From positions 16,698,666-16,762,665 of the forward strand of contig JAPTYO010000005.1 in the NCBI GenBank assembly GCA_036873135.1: DNA of 64,000 nt, read 5' to 3'. Position numbers and translations under genes: made by a program. Source of the DNA: Clarkia xantiana subsp. parviflora (Eukaryota > Streptophyta > Magnoliopsida > Myrtales > Onagraceae). Shown here piece after piece: positions 63,286 through 64,000 of the stretch. A model generated the notes under the pieces. It was not told the origin of the DNA. It saw only the letters and a list, made by a program, of their open reading frames with translations, and searched no databases. Positions within the stretch are counted from its first letter, which is position 1, and every line of letters begins with the position of its first letter.

Positions 63286-64000
63286 TAGTGAAGTGGGCAG
63301 TCGAGCTTAGTGAGTTTCGCATACACTTTGCTCCGAGAACGGCTATTAAGGGCCAGGCATTGGCGGATTTCATAGCAGAGTCTACAGCCCCCGATCTGGA
63401 AGAAGCGGACCCTGTAGAGGGGGCAACCATGGAGGTCCCGATAGCAGAACAACCAGAGAAGGCAGAGCAATCAGAACAGCCAAACGAGGAAAATACCTGG
63501 GAGATGTACACGGATGGCTCCTCGAGTTTAGATGGATCAGGAGCAGGGTTCGTATTAATACCACCAGGTGGAGGTGAACCGCTTCGATATGCTCTGGCTC
63601 TAACATTTAGGGCCACAAACAACGAAGCTGAGTACGAGGCTCTTATCACAGGCCTGAAAATTGCCAAATGTACGGGAGTCGCTCACTTGAGAGTGAAGTG
63701 CGACGCGGCCCTGATTGTAAACCAGGTTCAAGGGAGATACGAGGCGAAGAGCCCGATGATGAGGAAATACCTACGTGAGGTACAAGCCCTGAAGGAGAGC
63801 TTTAAAATCTTTGACATCGAGGCGATCCCGAGGGAGGAAAACGTGGAGGCAGATGCCTTGAGCAAATTTGCCCTGGGGGCACCCTTGGAGGAAAACCGGA
63901 AGGTGCACTTCTTGGAGAAGGTGATCTTGTCGACCACCGACCCGACACAGGTGTGTGCTATTGAAGCAGGATCGGAGGAGGAGCCCACTTGGATGACCCC
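63286..64000 (+). pseudogene. Gypsy E2 archaeal-type RNase H, continues past window
   Basis: After LVKWAVELSEFRIHFAPRTA, the second RNase H: WEMYTDGSSSLDGSGAGFVL (Asp), NNEAEYEALITGLKI (Glu), KCDAALIVNQVQGRYEAKSP (Asp), ENVEADALSKFALGAPLEEN (Asp). All four catalytic positions are present. It is open to the window edge, where the integrase N-terminus would begin. The same domain in E1 has a stop after GRYEA. Confidence 0.88.

Larger units (their letters stand above)
58900..64000 (+). mobile_element. Gypsy E2, Tat element, 3' end beyond window
   Basis: Plus-strand relative of E1: LTR, primer site, gag, protease, RT, RNase H and archaeal-type RNase H up to the window edge. The presumed target copy is CTCTC (58895-58899). 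At least five in-frame stops (60947, 61133, 61907, 62104, 62885) plus frameshifts near 59640 and 63255; none is at a position where E1 is broken. The RT active site YVDD is intact. Confidence 0.93.

Noticed and set aside
62107..64000. Endogenous pararetrovirus
   Set aside because: LTRs, tRNA primer sites, TSDs and (in E1) integrase place these RTs in Ty3/gypsy elements.

Overview
This window is plant repetitive DNA. I see no host gene, rRNA or tRNA. Almost every base can be assigned to nested LTR retrotransposons of two kinds: Ty1/copia elements (initiator-tRNA-Met type primer site, GAG-PR-INT-RT-RH order, YVDD polymerase) and Ty3/gypsy elements of the Tat type (primer site TGGCGCCGTCTGTGGG, CHHC-type nucleocapsid motif, a second archaeal-type RNase H before integrase, long 3' regions with tandem repeats). 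Together with the GT-AG introns, this points to an angiosperm nuclear genome; the species cannot be named from this.

Layout. 1-5789: 3' part of copia A (+), ending in its 3' LTR. 5790-8251: an orphan hairpin-rich repeat block with no coding. 8252-10217: 3' end of a Tat element (D, -), cut off against copia B. 10218-17166: copia B (-), carrying a solo LTR (11841-12564). 17167-18210 and 28503-30350: the two halves of an old gypsy element I (-), split by gypsy H (18211-28502, perfect TSD GGTAA). 30419-32872 and 41893-42698: Tat element F (-), split by full-length gypsy E1 (32873-41892, perfect TSD AGTAG). 42699-58899: copia C (+), split in its leader by LTR element J (43355-52450, TSD AACAC), which itself holds a solo LTR (46510-48022, TSD TAGGA). 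C also carries a foldback element (56521-57265) and is cut in RNase H by gypsy E2 (58900 to beyond the window end).

The most interesting system is on the strand opposite to gag-pol. Gypsy H carries, between its 3' tandem repeats and its polypurine tract, an antisense gene of six exons whose five GT-AG introns all keep frame, giving an uninterrupted predicted protein of about 652 residues: an N-terminal domain like Pfam Transposase_28, a basic Ser/Lys-rich middle and a C-terminal coiled coil. F carries a decayed relative at the same place. E1 carries a different, small antisense gene of two exons (112 residues) with its own TATA box. Antisense ORFs in Tat elements are known (for example gene 23 of Grande); the intact spliced structure and the shared position are what stand out here.

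Other oddities: H codes Gag-protease followed by a second partial Gag and has no RT or integrase. J codes a Gag-like protein with a duplicated N-terminal block and a nucleocapsid motif but no recognisable capsid domain or pol (TR-GAG-like). Three unrelated 3'-region tandem arrays each contain a small perfect hairpin. U3 regions of three LTR families contain tandem, often palindromic, enhancer-like repeats. E1 has LTRs about 99% alike by eye but eight in-frame stops and a mutated RT active site (YVYD), so it was probably mobilised by help from another element.

All coordinates of LTR ends, introns and repeats were read by eye. No alignment or database search was run.
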